DNA from: Thalassotalea sp. HSM 43
Lineage (GTDB): Bacteria > Pseudomonadota > Gammaproteobacteria > Enterobacterales > Alteromonadaceae
Direction of reading: 5' to 3'
Assembly: GCF_004752005.1 (NCBI RefSeq)
Contig: NZ_CP038493.1
Location: forward strand, 1,636,302-1,700,301
Length of the DNA: 64,000 bases
Part shown: positions 46,200 through 54,386 of the stretch, piece by piece
Layout: every line of letters begins with the position of its first letter
Position numbering within the stretch: position 1 is the stretch's first letter
Made by a program: the position numbers and the translations under genes
The notes under the pieces: generated by a model
Seen by the model: the letters and a program-made list of their open reading frames with translations, nothing else
Told to the model about the DNA's origin: nothing
Database searches by the model: none

Positions 46200-46500
46200 G
46201 TATTTAAAACCCCGTGGACGTTATTTGGCGATTTGATAGTTAAATGGACTTAACGCAAGCGGCTTACGCGTGAAGCCTTTGATAATCAAAGCATGATTAT
46301 TAGTTTGCTTATTTACTGCTGTATTGCGCATAAAATTCGCCTTAAGTGAACATTCGTTTTCAATGAGAAAATTATATCGACAATAAATTACCGCTGGGTA
46401 ACGAAGTGTAACAATTGTAAATTAGGCTTTGCTTTCTCGAACGAGTAACGCAAACTAACTGAAAATGAAAGCAAACCTTTAACCGAAAACGAATAAGTCT
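46200..46500. promoter_or_regulatory. Divergent control region with GTAAC repeats upstream of the CpxR-like regulator
   Basis: This 301-base gap precedes the response regulator. Direct repeats GTAAC (46398-46402), GTAAC (46408-46412) and GTAAA (46417-46421) are spaced about one helical turn apart, with another GTAAC at 46445-46449. The known CpxR box is GTAAA-N5-GTAAA, so these may be autoregulatory sites of the adjacent regulator. No coding frame is visible in the gap. Confidence 0.45.
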
Positions 46501-47205
46501 ATGCCAAAGATATTAATGATTGATGATGACCTTGCCTTGTGTCATAGCCTTGCTGCCTATTGCAGTCAGTTTGATCTTGAACTGATTTATGCCAATACGC
46601 CGTCTGATGGGTTGTTAAAGTTACAGAGCGAGTCACCGCAATTATTGCTTTTAGATGTCATGATGCCTGAGATGGATGGCTTTACCTTGTGTAAAAAAAT
46701 CAGGCTCAATCACTCGCTGCCAATTATCATGCTCACGGCTCGAGGACAGTTAAATGACAAAATAACAGGTTTAGAACTAGGCGCTGACGACTACGTGGCG
46801 AAACCTTTTGAACCGAGAGAACTGGTCGCAAGAATACAAGTACTATTGCGTCGCCTTGATGAATCAAAACAATCAAACGAACACGCTGATGCACCCAAAG
46901 TACTGATGTTTGATGGCATCACCTTGCATCCTGAGCAATGTCGCATTGAGGTGGATGGAAACGAGATTAAATTAACCGGAATGGAGTTTAGCTTGTTAAA
47001 TATGCTTGCCAGTAACACGGGTAAAGTTTTTAGTAGAGACCAAGTCATAAGCGAACTAAAAGGTATAGATGTTGAACTATATAGTCGTTCCGTTGATATT
47101 TTGTTAAGCCGATTACGACAAAAACTAAATGACGATCCACAACAGCCTCGGTTCATCAAAACATTAAGAAATGTGGGCTATACCTTTGTGGCAAAGAAAC
47201 TATGA
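46501..47205 (+). CDS. OmpR-family response regulator (CpxR-like)
   Basis: The 234-residue regulator has a receiver domain (MIDDD at 6-10, phosphoacceptor D52 in LLLLDVMMPEMDG, switch K101 in YVAKPFEP). An OmpR-type winged helix follows (about 135-232, with IKLTGMEFSLLNMLASN, FSRDQVISEL, VDILLSRLRQKL and FIKTLRNVGYTFV). It is coupled by an ATGA overlap to the sensor kinase gene. The CpxR-like label rests on general similarity and on the candidate GTAAC/GTAAA repeats upstream; other OmpR-type pairs are possible. Confidence 0.88.
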   Translation: MPKILMIDDDLALCHSLAAYCSQFDLELIYANTPSDGLLKLQSESPQLLLLDVMMPEMDGFTLCKKIRLNHSLPIIMLTARGQLNDKITGLELGADDYVAKPFEPRELVARIQVLLRRLDESKQSNEHADAPKVLMFDGITLHPEQCRIEVDGNEIKLTGMEFSLLNMLASNTGKVFSRDQVISELKGIDVELYSRSVDILLSRLRQKLNDDPQQPRFIKTLRNVGYTFVAKKL

Positions 47206-48491
47206 GCATTCAACACTTAGGCTTGTATAGCCGATTTTTTGTGCTATTCACCTCTACCACTCTGTTGCTAGTTGTCTTTATTATTTTAGGCGTTTTTGCC
47301 ATGTCTGAAGACGAAGCCAAGCAAATTGTGTTAGAACGACACCAACAACTATTTGCAATGATGACAGATGTTGCAACCCCGCCGGTTGATATCGAAAAAC
47401 TCAAAGTCGATGCCAAAAAAAATCGTGTTCAAATCCAAATAAATAGTGGTACTAAACGTTGGCATACATCGCAAGAGTTACCATTGCAGGATGAATTACT
47501 TGTCACCGCTGAAAAACTAGGCAGCCTGTATTTTACCAGACACGGAAGCAAGTATTACTTGCTCGCCGAAAAGAATAACTCTTGGATAATTATCACCTCT
47601 CAAATTGCCAATTTAATTATCTATCCTAGCTGGCTAGTTTACTGGCCTTGGCTGATTGTTGCTTTGATCCTTTTTGTTAGTTACCGGTTATTAATCGGTC
47701 AACTAAAGCCAATTAAAGCCGCCATAGACAGTGCCAAGCAAATTAGTGCAGGTAACTTTGAGTATAAAATTAGCCATCACCCAAAAAATGACTTAGCAAA
47801 ACTAACGCATGGATTGGATACTATGGCTGACGAGCTTAATAAGCTTTTTTCTGCCAAGGATGACCTACTGCTAGCGGTAAGTCATGAATTACGCTCTCCA
47901 ATGGCGCGCATGAAAGTATCTTTTGCACTGCTAGAACAAAATGAAATTGTGCAACGGTTAGATAAAGATCTAAATCAAATGGATGTAATTCTTGGCCAAT
48001 TATTAGAAAGTGCACGTTTACAGCAATCAAATAAAGCCTTGCATATCGACACCTACTTTCTACCGAATTTCATCAATGAAGTCATCGAGGAGCATGAAAG
48101 CCGCAGTCGACTTGTGCTTGATGGTGAGGTACCAGAAATAGCGGTTGCTATCGATAATGGTCGTATTAAGTTTGTCCTTCGTAACTTAATTAATAATGCA
48201 TTAACCCATTCGGGCGACCAACAAACAATCTCTATATCATTTGCTATCAATGACACGCATGTTTCCATGGCAGTGAAAGATCAAGGCTGTGGCATAGCGA
48301 AAGAGTATTTGCCAAACATCTTTGAGCCATTTACATCAAACAAACCGGTTAATAACCTCGGCACCAAAGGCTTGGGGCTTGGGCTATATCTATGTAACCG
48401 AATTGCGGTTGCACACGGCGGTTTTTTAACTGCCGAAAGTAAGCTGGAAAAAGGCAGCGTATTTACGTTAACGATTCCTTATTGCACATGA
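47202..48491 (+). CDS. Sensor histidine kinase (CpxA/RstB-like)
   Basis: The 429-residue inner-membrane kinase has two membrane helices (about 12-32 and 146-166) around a roughly 110-residue periplasmic sensor. HAMP (about 167-218) and the H-box AVSHELRSPMARMK with H228 follow. The N-box is NLINNALTHSG and the G-boxes are DQGCGIAKEYLPNIFEPF and GTKGLGLGLYLC. It is translated from an ATGA overlap with the regulator. The periplasmic region has no domain I recognise, so the signal is unknown; envelope stress is a guess from the Cpx-like form. Confidence 0.88.
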   Translation: MSIQHLGLYSRFFVLFTSTTLLLVVFIILGVFAMSEDEAKQIVLERHQQLFAMMTDVATPPVDIEKLKVDAKKNRVQIQINSGTKRWHTSQELPLQDELLVTAEKLGSLYFTRHGSKYYLLAEKNNSWIIITSQIANLIIYPSWLVYWPWLIVALILFVSYRLLIGQLKPIKAAIDSAKQISAGNFEYKISHHPKNDLAKLTHGLDTMADELNKLFSAKDDLLLAVSHELRSPMARMKVSFALLEQNEIVQRLDKDLNQMDVILGQLLESARLQQSNKALHIDTYFLPNFINEVIEEHESRSRLVLDGEVPEIAVAIDNGRIKFVLRNLINNALTHSGDQQTISISFAINDTHVSMAVKDQGCGIAKEYLPNIFEPFTSNKPVNNLGTKGLGLGLYLCNRIAVAHGGFLTAESKLEKGSVFTLTIPYCT

Positions 48492-48516
48492 TGTAAATTG
48501 CCTAAAAGGAACAATC

Positions 48517-48591
48517 ATACCCTAGCGCGGTGAGCATAACGTCCCTCTACACAGTAAGTCGCAGGTTCTACTCCTGCCGGGTGGACCATTA
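48517..48591 (+). pseudogene. Degraded tRNA-Arg copy / tRNA 3'-end duplication
   Basis: Positions 48558-48591 repeat the 3' end of tRNA-Arg(CCG) and its first flanking bases (45455-45488) with two mismatches in 34. The 5' part (48519-48557) keeps only scattered similarity (ACCC-TAGC-GG-GAGC). The anticodon stem cannot pair, so this is not a working tRNA. It is either a decayed tandem copy or the second attachment site of an integrated element. Confidence 0.75.
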
Positions 48592-48651
48592 TATCGACAC
48601 ACGAAAATCGCCATCTGTCGAGAGCGACTTAAAGACGCCGTTTGCCCACGC

Positions 48652-48682
48652 AAAAAAAAAGCCAGCTACAAATTAGCTGGCC
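48652..48682 (-). terminator. Intrinsic terminator after the cupin gene
   Basis: Read on the minus strand, a 7-bp stem (gccagct/agctggc, seven-base loop) is followed by a run of nine T. It lies 18 bases past the stop codon of the bicupin gene and ends the SDR-cupin unit. Confidence 0.88.
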
Positions 48683-48699
48683 AATAAATCGCTATATTG

Positions 48700-49698
48700 T
48701 TAGATAAAGCTAGGCTTTTTCGGGCTATTTGTGCGTCTAGTGATATAGGCAATTGCATCTTGTTCACCATGATTACTAAAGCTGCGAGCGGCGTTAATCG
48801 GGGTAGAAAAATTATCACCTTTGGTTAGCTCTACTTGTTGACTATCAACCGTCATTATTAATGCGCCTTGATGGATGAAAACCACTTCTTCTTCATAGCG
48901 AATGTGATCCGCGATGCTGGCTCCTGGTGCCAATCGAATCGCACTCATAACAAAGTCATGCTGCCAATTTAACTTGCTCGCTAAAATACCTTCTTGTTTA
49001 TTTTCAGGGCCTATCAACCCCGCTTCCGCCACGCCATCAAAGCTTGCCATAACAGTATCTGTTTGCCAGTTAAAATCAGCCACTCGAACAACGATATCAT
49101 CGAGCATTTCGCTGTTGATCACTCGATGTTCAGCAATTTGCTGTGCCGACGTTACCGGCATCGGCAGTTCACCGTCAGGAATGGTTTCACCGAGTGTGGT
49201 ATCAACCAAGGCACCGTTTTCCAACAACACCAAACCAAAATCTTTTGCCATTTCAAAAACGCTTGGTGCCCATAATACTCGGCCAGGATCATCGCCACCA
49301 AGTACCGCATGTAAATAGCCTAGCACGGAGCCCGAGTTTTCAAATCCTCGAAACACATCCATCGGAATCGAAATAACGTCCCCTGGGTTTAGGGTGATCC
49401 GGCCATCATCAGCATTGATGCCGGTGATAAAATCCCAGTCACCAAAATGCACCACAAACACTTCTTCCGTTAGATGACTGTGTTGCGAGTTTAAACACCC
49501 TGGTGGTTGTCTGGCCCCACCGATATTAAACCCATGCGGGATTGATATATGGACATGCTGATGCGGATTTTCGGCAACCCCTGGACCAATCACGGTAAAA
49601 TTTTCTTTTTTATCACTACCTGGTGAGCGTGTGTCTATAAAGGCATTGGTACATGGCTTGAGATCTTTATACTTAACAAGTCTTTGTTCTAGTTTCAT
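48700..49698 (-). CDS. Bicupin-domain protein
   Basis: The 332-residue protein holds two cupin barrels. The first (about 60-165) has NSQHSHLTEEVFVV, supplying the HxH-x4-E metal ligands, and GDVISIPMDVFRGFEN. The second (about 215-320) has IADHIRYEEEVVFIHQG and GDNFSTPINAARSFSN. In both, the His usually found in the second cupin motif is replaced by Arg, so metal binding, if any, is in domain 1 and incomplete. Cupins of this kind include isomerases, lyases and dioxygenases. It lies 12 bases after the SDR gene, in the left arm of the catabolic cluster. The reaction is unknown. Confidence 0.75.
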   Translation of the reverse strand: MKLEQRLVKYKDLKPCTNAFIDTRSPGSDKKENFTVIGPGVAENPHQHVHISIPHGFNIGGARQPPGCLNSQHSHLTEEVFVVHFGDWDFITGINADDGRITLNPGDVISIPMDVFRGFENSGSVLGYLHAVLGGDDPGRVLWAPSVFEMAKDFGLVLLENGALVDTTLGETIPDGELPMPVTSAQQIAEHRVINSEMLDDIVVRVADFNWQTDTVMASFDGVAEAGLIGPENKQEGILASKLNWQHDFVMSAIRLAPGASIADHIRYEEEVVFIHQGALIMTVDSQQVELTKGDNFSTPINAARSFSNHGEQDAIAYITRRTNSPKKPSFI

Positions 49699-49710
49699 CG
49701 TAATACTCGT

Positions 49711-50454
49711 TTATTGTGCTGTCCAGCCGCCATCAATCTTAATTGAGCTGCCAGTTATCATTTGTGAAAGGTTACTAAGTAAAAACATACATGCATTGGC
49801 GACATCACCGGTCGATGCAAGTTTCTTCATTGGAATCATGCCAAAAACAAAGTCTCTAAAAGCTTCATCTTCCAGCATTGGCTTGGTCATCGGTGTTTCG
49901 ACAAAGGTCGGCGCAACGCTATTTACTCTAATGCCCTGCTCTGCGATTTCGACCGCTAGTGATTTGGTTAATCCTTCAACAGCATGTTTGCTCATACAAT
50001 ATAAAGTTCGCCCTGGCGAGCCAACAAAACCCATCTGTGACGACATATTAACGATGCTAGCAGAGTTTGATTTTGACAGAGCAGGTAATAACGCTTTAGT
50101 AACTTTGTACATACTGCGAATATTCATGTCGATTACGCTATCAATATTATCATCCGATTGCTCGCTCATTGGTGCGACACGGTTGATACCAACGTTATTG
50201 ATCAGGCCGTCAATCGTCTCAAGCTCAGTGACCTTAAGAAAAAACTCAGCCGAATTGACATCAACTGGCCATCCAACAATGTGCGCATCCGCCTCGACTA
50301 AAGAGTCTAAATCCGACTGTGTGCGAGCAACGGCAATGACCTTTGCGCCAAGGCTCGACGCCAACAATGCGCAAGCCCTACCAATTCCCTTACCGGCACC
50401 GGTAATTAAGATGGTTTTGTTAACTAGTAAATCTTTACTGTATCCCATAATCAT
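49711..50454 (-). CDS. Short-chain dehydrogenase/reductase (SDR)
   Basis: This 247-residue classical SDR has the cofactor loop TGAGKGIG (18-25), NNVG (86-89), catalytic S139, Y152 and K156 (YCMSK) and a C-terminal GSSIKIDGGWT. It should oxidise a secondary alcohol, or reduce a ketone, with NAD(P). I use the ATG at 50454; ATG 50448 is also possible, and the frame's first codon (TTG 50463) is unsupported. It diverges from the HpsN-like dehydrogenase operon with a candidate operator between them, so both are probably under the LacI-type regulator. Confidence 0.9.
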   Translation of the reverse strand: MIMGYSKDLLVNKTILITGAGKGIGRACALLASSLGAKVIAVARTQSDLDSLVEADAHIVGWPVDVNSAEFFLKVTELETIDGLINNVGINRVAPMSEQSDDNIDSVIDMNIRSMYKVTKALLPALSKSNSASIVNMSSQMGFVGSPGRTLYCMSKHAVEGLTKSLAVEIAEQGIRVNSVAPTFVETPMTKPMLEDEAFRDFVFGMIPMKKLASTGDVANACMFLLSNLSQMITGSSIKIDGGWTAQ

Positions 50455-50515
50455 TGAATCCAATGGTCTTTAAACAGGCCATTTTTAGGCCGATTGTTTC
50501 GCTAAAATTATCTTT

Positions 50516-50529
50516 TGCATTCGAAGTCA
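50516..50529. promoter_or_regulatory. Candidate LacI-type operator (imperfect palindrome)
   Basis: TGCATTCGAAGTCA lies in the intergenic region of the divergent SDR and dehydrogenase operons. It matches 12 of 14 bases of the perfect palindrome TGACTTCGAAGTCA found upstream of the symporter operon. The central TTCGAA resembles the CG-centred operators of LacI-family regulators. Confidence 0.55.
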
Positions 50530-50623
50530 TTATTGATTAGTATGATTTCACTTTCAAGTAAAAAATAAACAAATCGACCAATCATAGGTCGCTTAACAAG
50601 TTATAGCTCAGGAGTTTTCAAAA

Positions 50624-51901
50624 ATGATCAGGTATCTCAAAAAAGGGCCTTCAAACCAAGAAAAAGAAACACAAAACCAAGAGGTTAGAAATATAGTCGA
50701 AGGGATCATAAAAGACATTGAAGAGAATGGCGATAATGCTGTCAGACAATACTCTGAGAAATTCGACAACTGGAATCCGGAGTCATTCCTTCTTTCTAAA
50801 GAGCAAATTAAGGCCTGCTATGACGAATTAGACGACAGCGTTATTGAAGACATACGCTGGGCTCAAAAACAAGTGCGAAACTTCGCTCAAATTCAATTAG
50901 AGTCAATGAAAAACGTTGAAGTAGAAACGTTGCCTGGGGTTATTCTAGGTCACAAGCATATTCCAATGGAAAGCGTTGGTTGTTATGTTCCAGGTGGTAA
51001 ATACCCACTGGTTGCATCGGCTCATATGAGCGTATTAACCGCTAAAGTTGCCGGTGTAAAGCGTGTAATTGCGGCGGCGCCTCCCTTTGACGGTCGACCT
51101 TCACCGGCCATTGTTGTCGCTATGGACTTGGCGGGTGCCGACGAAATTTATTGTTTTGGTGGTGTACAAGCAATCGCCTCTATGGCAATTGGTACCGACA
51201 GCATAGCTCCAGTCGATATGATCGTAGGCCCAGGTAATGCCTTTGTTGCTGAAGCAAAGCGCCAACTGTTTGGTCGAGTAGGTATCGATTTATTTGCCGG
51301 ACCGACTGAAACTCTGGTTATCGCCGATGACAGCGTCGACGGTGAATTATGTGCTGCCGATCTATTAGGCCAAGCAGAACACGGTCCAACATCACCAGCG
51401 GTTTTATTGACCGACAGCGAACAACTTGCGCATGACACTATGGCTGAAGTTGAACGCCAGTTAAAAATCCTGCCAACAGGCGAAGTCGCTGGCATGGCTT
51501 GGCGCGACTTTGGTGAAGTGATTGTTTGTGATAGCAAAGAAGAAATGCTGCAAGTGGCCAATGAATTAGCGTTTGAGCATGTGCAGGTTATGGTTAACGA
51601 TGTTCAATACTTTAAAGACAATATGCAAAACTTCGGTGCGCTATTTTTAGGTCCAGAAACCAACGTTTCTTATGGCGACAAGTGCATTGGCACCAACCAC
51701 ACACTTCCAACTCGTAAAGCTGCGCGCTATACTGGCGGATTATGGGTGGGTAAGTTTATTAAAACCTGTACTTATCAAAAAGTTACGGAAGAAGCTTCAT
51801 TAATGGTCGGCGAATACTGTTCTCGCTTATGTGCAGTAGAGGGCTTTGCAGGCCATAAAGAGCAAGCAGATATCCGTGTAAGACGATACGGAAATAAGTA
51901 A
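50624..51901 (+). CDS. Histidinol-dehydrogenase-family alcohol dehydrogenase (HpsN-like)
   Basis: The 425-residue product belongs to the HisD superfamily: zinc-dependent, NAD-linked, oxidising a primary alcohol through an aldehyde to an acid. Zinc ligands Q250 and H253 (GQAEHG), D352 (YGDK) and H411 (AGHK) and the catalytic E318-H319 (FEHV) are kept. The flanking blocks [23 protein letters not shown] and [15 protein letters not shown] resemble the sulfopropanediol dehydrogenase HpsN, as I remember it, more than biosynthetic HisD. No other his genes are near. The start has AGGAG at a good distance. It leads the rightward operon with the LacI regulator, hydrolase and aldolase, so a catabolic substrate is likely; DHPS itself is not shown. 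Confidence 0.85.
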   Translation: MIRYLKKGPSNQEKETQNQEVRNIVEGIIKDIEENGDNAVRQYSEKFDNWNPESFLLSKEQIKACYDELDDSVIEDIRWAQKQVRNFAQIQLESMKNVEVETLPGVILGHKHIPMESVGCYVPGGKYPLVASAHMSVLTAKVAGVKRVIAAAPPFDGRPSPAIVVAMDLAGADEIYCFGGVQAIASMAIGTDSIAPVDMIVGPGNAFVAEAKRQLFGRVGIDLFAGPTETLVIADDSVDGELCAADLLGQAEHGPTSPAVLLTDSEQLAHDTMAEVERQLKILPTGEVAGMAWRDFGEVIVCDSKEEMLQVANELAFEHVQVMVNDVQYFKDNMQNFGALFLGPETNVSYGDKCIGTNHTLPTRKAARYTGGLWVGKFIKTCTYQKVTEEASLMVGEYCSRLCAVEGFAGHKEQADIRVRRYGNK

Positions 51902-51903
51902 TT

Positions 51904-52917
51904 TTGGCAAAACAAAAACGAGTTACATCTTACGACGTAGCGCGCGAAGCAGGTGTTTCGCAATCGGCTGTATCCCGGGTTTTTCGCCCGGGATTTAGTG
52001 TATCTCAAAAGACGCGCGACAAAGTATTAGAAACCGCCAATCGCATGGGATACAAACCTAATGCCATTGCGCGCATGTTGATCACTCAACAGTCCGGTAT
52101 GGTAGCCGTAATATTGTCTTCTATGGCAAATGAGAACTACCCGGAAGTGCTGTCGCAAATCAATCAGAATCTCGCTGAAAAAGGCAAACGAATTCTGCTG
52201 TTTACTCTTGATAAATCAGATGACCTATCTGACATTATGGAACAAATATGGACGTTCCAAGTAGACGGTGTTATTGCCCTTGCCGCTCATTTCGAAAGCA
52301 AAAACCTCAAGCAATTTGCTAAGCATAATGTTCCTGTGGTTTTGTACAATCGAAATGCGCCAGAAGCGAACGCTAATTCCGTATGTTGTAATCATGAACA
52401 AGGCATCAAACAGCTGATTGATAATTTGATTGACTACAACCATAAATCGTTTTTGATAATGTCAGGTCCTACATCATCGGATGTAGCCAATGAACGCCGT
52501 GAAATCGCTGAGCAAAAACTTGCCAAGCATGGGTACGACAATGTACCTATTATTTACGGAGACTTTAGTTATGACTCAGCGCGAGAAATACTGCGTGACT
52601 GGGCCAAAGACAACCCTTTACCCGACGCAATAGTATGCGCTAATGACAGTATGGCAATCGGTGTGATTGACGAATGCAGAGACGTATTAGGCAAGAGCGT
52701 GCCAGATGACGTCTCTGTTGTTGGTTTTGACGGTCTAACTGCCAGCAAATGGTATAACTATCAGTTAACCACCATTAAGCAACCATTAGAGCAACTAACC
52801 AAAGCCGCGGTGGATATTTTAATAGAGCGTATTGAAAACTCCGATGCTTTGCCAGAAACACGTGTATTGTCGGGCACTTTTATCGAAGGGAAGTCAGTTA
52901 AAGCTAGAAGCGAATAA
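51904..52917 (+). CDS. LacI-family transcriptional regulator
   Basis: The 337-residue regulator starts at TTG 51904. A LacI helix-turn-helix (SYDVAREAGVSQSAVSRVF, about 9-27) and hinge (KPNAIARML) are followed by a periplasmic-binding-protein-like effector domain (SGMVAVILSSMANENYPEVL to the end, with AIVCANDSMAIGVIDE and DDVSVVGFDGL). It probably controls the cluster by binding the 14-bp palindrome at 58332 and its near copy at 50516; the inducer would be the substrate or an intermediate. Within the HTH-coding part (51972-51994) an 8-bp GC-rich inverted repeat could form a hairpin in the mRNA. Confidence 0.92.
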   Translation: MAKQKRVTSYDVAREAGVSQSAVSRVFRPGFSVSQKTRDKVLETANRMGYKPNAIARMLITQQSGMVAVILSSMANENYPEVLSQINQNLAEKGKRILLFTLDKSDDLSDIMEQIWTFQVDGVIALAAHFESKNLKQFAKHNVPVVLYNRNAPEANANSVCCNHEQGIKQLIDNLIDYNHKSFLIMSGPTSSDVANERREIAEQKLAKHGYDNVPIIYGDFSYDSAREILRDWAKDNPLPDAIVCANDSMAIGVIDECRDVLGKSVPDDVSVVGFDGLTASKWYNYQLTTIKQPLEQLTKAAVDILIERIENSDALPETRVLSGTFIEGKSVKARSE

Positions 52918-52918
52918 C

Positions 52919-53641
52919 GTGACTCACACTGTATATTTACTAGCGGGCACTATGTGTAGTGCCCGGATGTTCCATCCATTAACAGCGACATTAACCAACG
53001 TAGGTTATAACACGCAAACAATAGCGTTTAGCACCGAAAAATCTATCGATGATATGGTGCAACACTGTCGCAAAATAATTACCCAACCAGCCATTATTTT
53101 AGGTTTTTCCATGGGTGGCATGGTTGCTTTAGAGCTCGCCAAGCAATGCCCGACACTCATACAAGGGCTGATTTTACTCAGTTCAAATAGTCATGCTGAT
53201 GCACCAGGTCGAGCCGAAATACGAAACCAACATATAGTGCAAGCAAAACAGCAAGGCTTAGAGGATGTGATCAAACATTTTTATTTGCCCAACTATTTAT
53301 ACCAACCTACCACGCAAATAGAGCAACAAATTATTGCTATGGCTACGGATTTGGGCTTAGCGTGTTTTGAGAGTCAGCTAATGGCGCTGGCAACACGAGC
53401 CGACTCTCTCGACGTTATCAGTAAACTCAGCCGCCCATTATTATTGATAGCAGGTAAAAATGACCGTCTTTGCCCAGAGCAAGAACAATATAAAATGCAC
53501 AATGCGTTACAAGATTCTACGCTCTGTTTAATCGATCAATGCGGCCACTTTCCAATTTATGAACAACCACAACAAACATGCGCGAGCATCACAGATTGGC
53601 TAACCACACATTTTGACACGAGGCAAAATAATGACCTTTAA
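52919..53641 (+). CDS. Alpha/beta-fold hydrolase
   Basis: The 240-residue protein has the alpha/beta hydrolase triad: Ser64 in LGFSMGG, an Asp in IAGKNDRLCP and His in DQCGHFPIYEQP. I begin at GTG 52919, one base after the LacI stop, because the first beta-strand (THTVYLLAG) starts there. The longer frame reaching back into lacI adds 29 residues that fit no hydrolase start. It could cleave an ester, lactone or C-C bond in the pathway. It overlaps the aldolase gene by 11 bases. Confidence 0.82.
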   Translation: MTHTVYLLAGTMCSARMFHPLTATLTNVGYNTQTIAFSTEKSIDDMVQHCRKIITQPAIILGFSMGGMVALELAKQCPTLIQGLILLSSNSHADAPGRAEIRNQHIVQAKQQGLEDVIKHFYLPNYLYQPTTQIEQQIIAMATDLGLACFESQLMALATRADSLDVISKLSRPLLLIAGKNDRLCPEQEQYKMHNALQDSTLCLIDQCGHFPIYEQPQQTCASITDWLTTHFDTRQNNDL

Positions 53642-54386
53642 GCAACGTTTAGCAAACCAAGAAAAATTATTAGGTACCTTTATCAAAACGCCTCATTACC
53701 ATGTAAGTGAAGTGTTGGCGAAAACAAACTTAGATGTTTTATGTTTGGACGCAGAACATGCACCATTTGATCGCAAAGATATCGACGCATGCGTATTAGC
53801 GTGCAAAGCTAACAACATGCCAGTCATTGTTAGATTGCAAGATGACAACCCTGCAAACATATTAAATGCGCTCGATATGGATGCCGATGGCATTGTTATT
53901 CCACACGTAAAAACAGCTGAACAAGCGAGAATGCTCAGTAAAAAGTGTCATTTTGGCAATGAAGGAAGAGGCTTCGCTGGCTCGACAAGATTTGCCAATT
54001 ATACTCGAGCAGGCATAACCAATACACTACAAAAAGACCAACATCAAACCACTGTTATCGCTCAAATTGAAGATGCTGATGCGCTGCCCAATGTCGATCA
54101 GATTTGCCAAGTTGATGGTATCGACTGTGTGTTTATCGGCCGTATCGATTTAACCATTTCTTTAGGTCAAGACTCGCCAACGCAGCCAAGCGTAATGGAA
54201 GCCGTCGAGCGTATTGTCGACAGCTGCATTAAACATCAAAAACCGTGTGGCATGTTTGTCGGAAATTTAAATGAGTTGGCACATTGGAAAGCCAAAGGCG
54301 TGCAGTTGTTTTTGCTGGAAAGTGACCACAGCTTTCTATTTTCTGGTGCTGAAACCTTGCTAACTAAATTTAATGAGGTCGACTAG
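53631..54386 (+). CDS. HpcH/HpaI-type class II aldolase
   Basis: The 251-residue enzyme resembles metal-dependent 2-keto-3-deoxy acid aldolases (YfaU/HpcH). It shows LGTFIKTPHYHVSEVLAKTNLDVLCLDAEHAPFD with the catalytic His43, then PVIVRL and DADGIVIPHVKTAEQA. GNEGRGFAGSTRFANY, the metal-site QIEDADAL and FIGRIDLTISLG follow. It should split a hydroxy-keto acid into pyruvate and an aldehyde, which makes it a likely final carbon-cutting step. The ATG at 53631 with GAGG seven bases earlier is preferred to the TTG at 53613. Confidence 0.88.
   Translation: MTFKQRLANQEKLLGTFIKTPHYHVSEVLAKTNLDVLCLDAEHAPFDRKDIDACVLACKANNMPVIVRLQDDNPANILNALDMDADGIVIPHVKTAEQARMLSKKCHFGNEGRGFAGSTRFANYTRAGITNTLQKDQHQTTVIAQIEDADALPNVDQICQVDGIDCVFIGRIDLTISLGQDSPTQPSVMEAVERIVDSCIKHQKPCGMFVGNLNELAHWKAKGVQLFLLESDHSFLFSGAETLLTKFNEVD

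Noticed and set aside
48517-48591. A second functional tRNA
   Set aside because: The 5' half and anticodon stem do not fold; only the T arm and 3' end are kept, so it was listed as a pseudogene.
49631-50473. 280-codon open frame on the + strand
   Set aside because: It lies opposite the SDR and the start of the cupin gene, whose conserved motifs are on the minus strand. Its translation shows no family pattern.
50624-51901. Histidine biosynthesis gene hisD
   Set aside because: No his operon genes nearby, a catabolic neighbourhood, and sequence blocks closer to HpsN-type enzymes.
51972-51994. Intrinsic terminator within lacI
   Set aside because: There is no T-run after the stem and the repeat lies in the conserved HTH-coding part.
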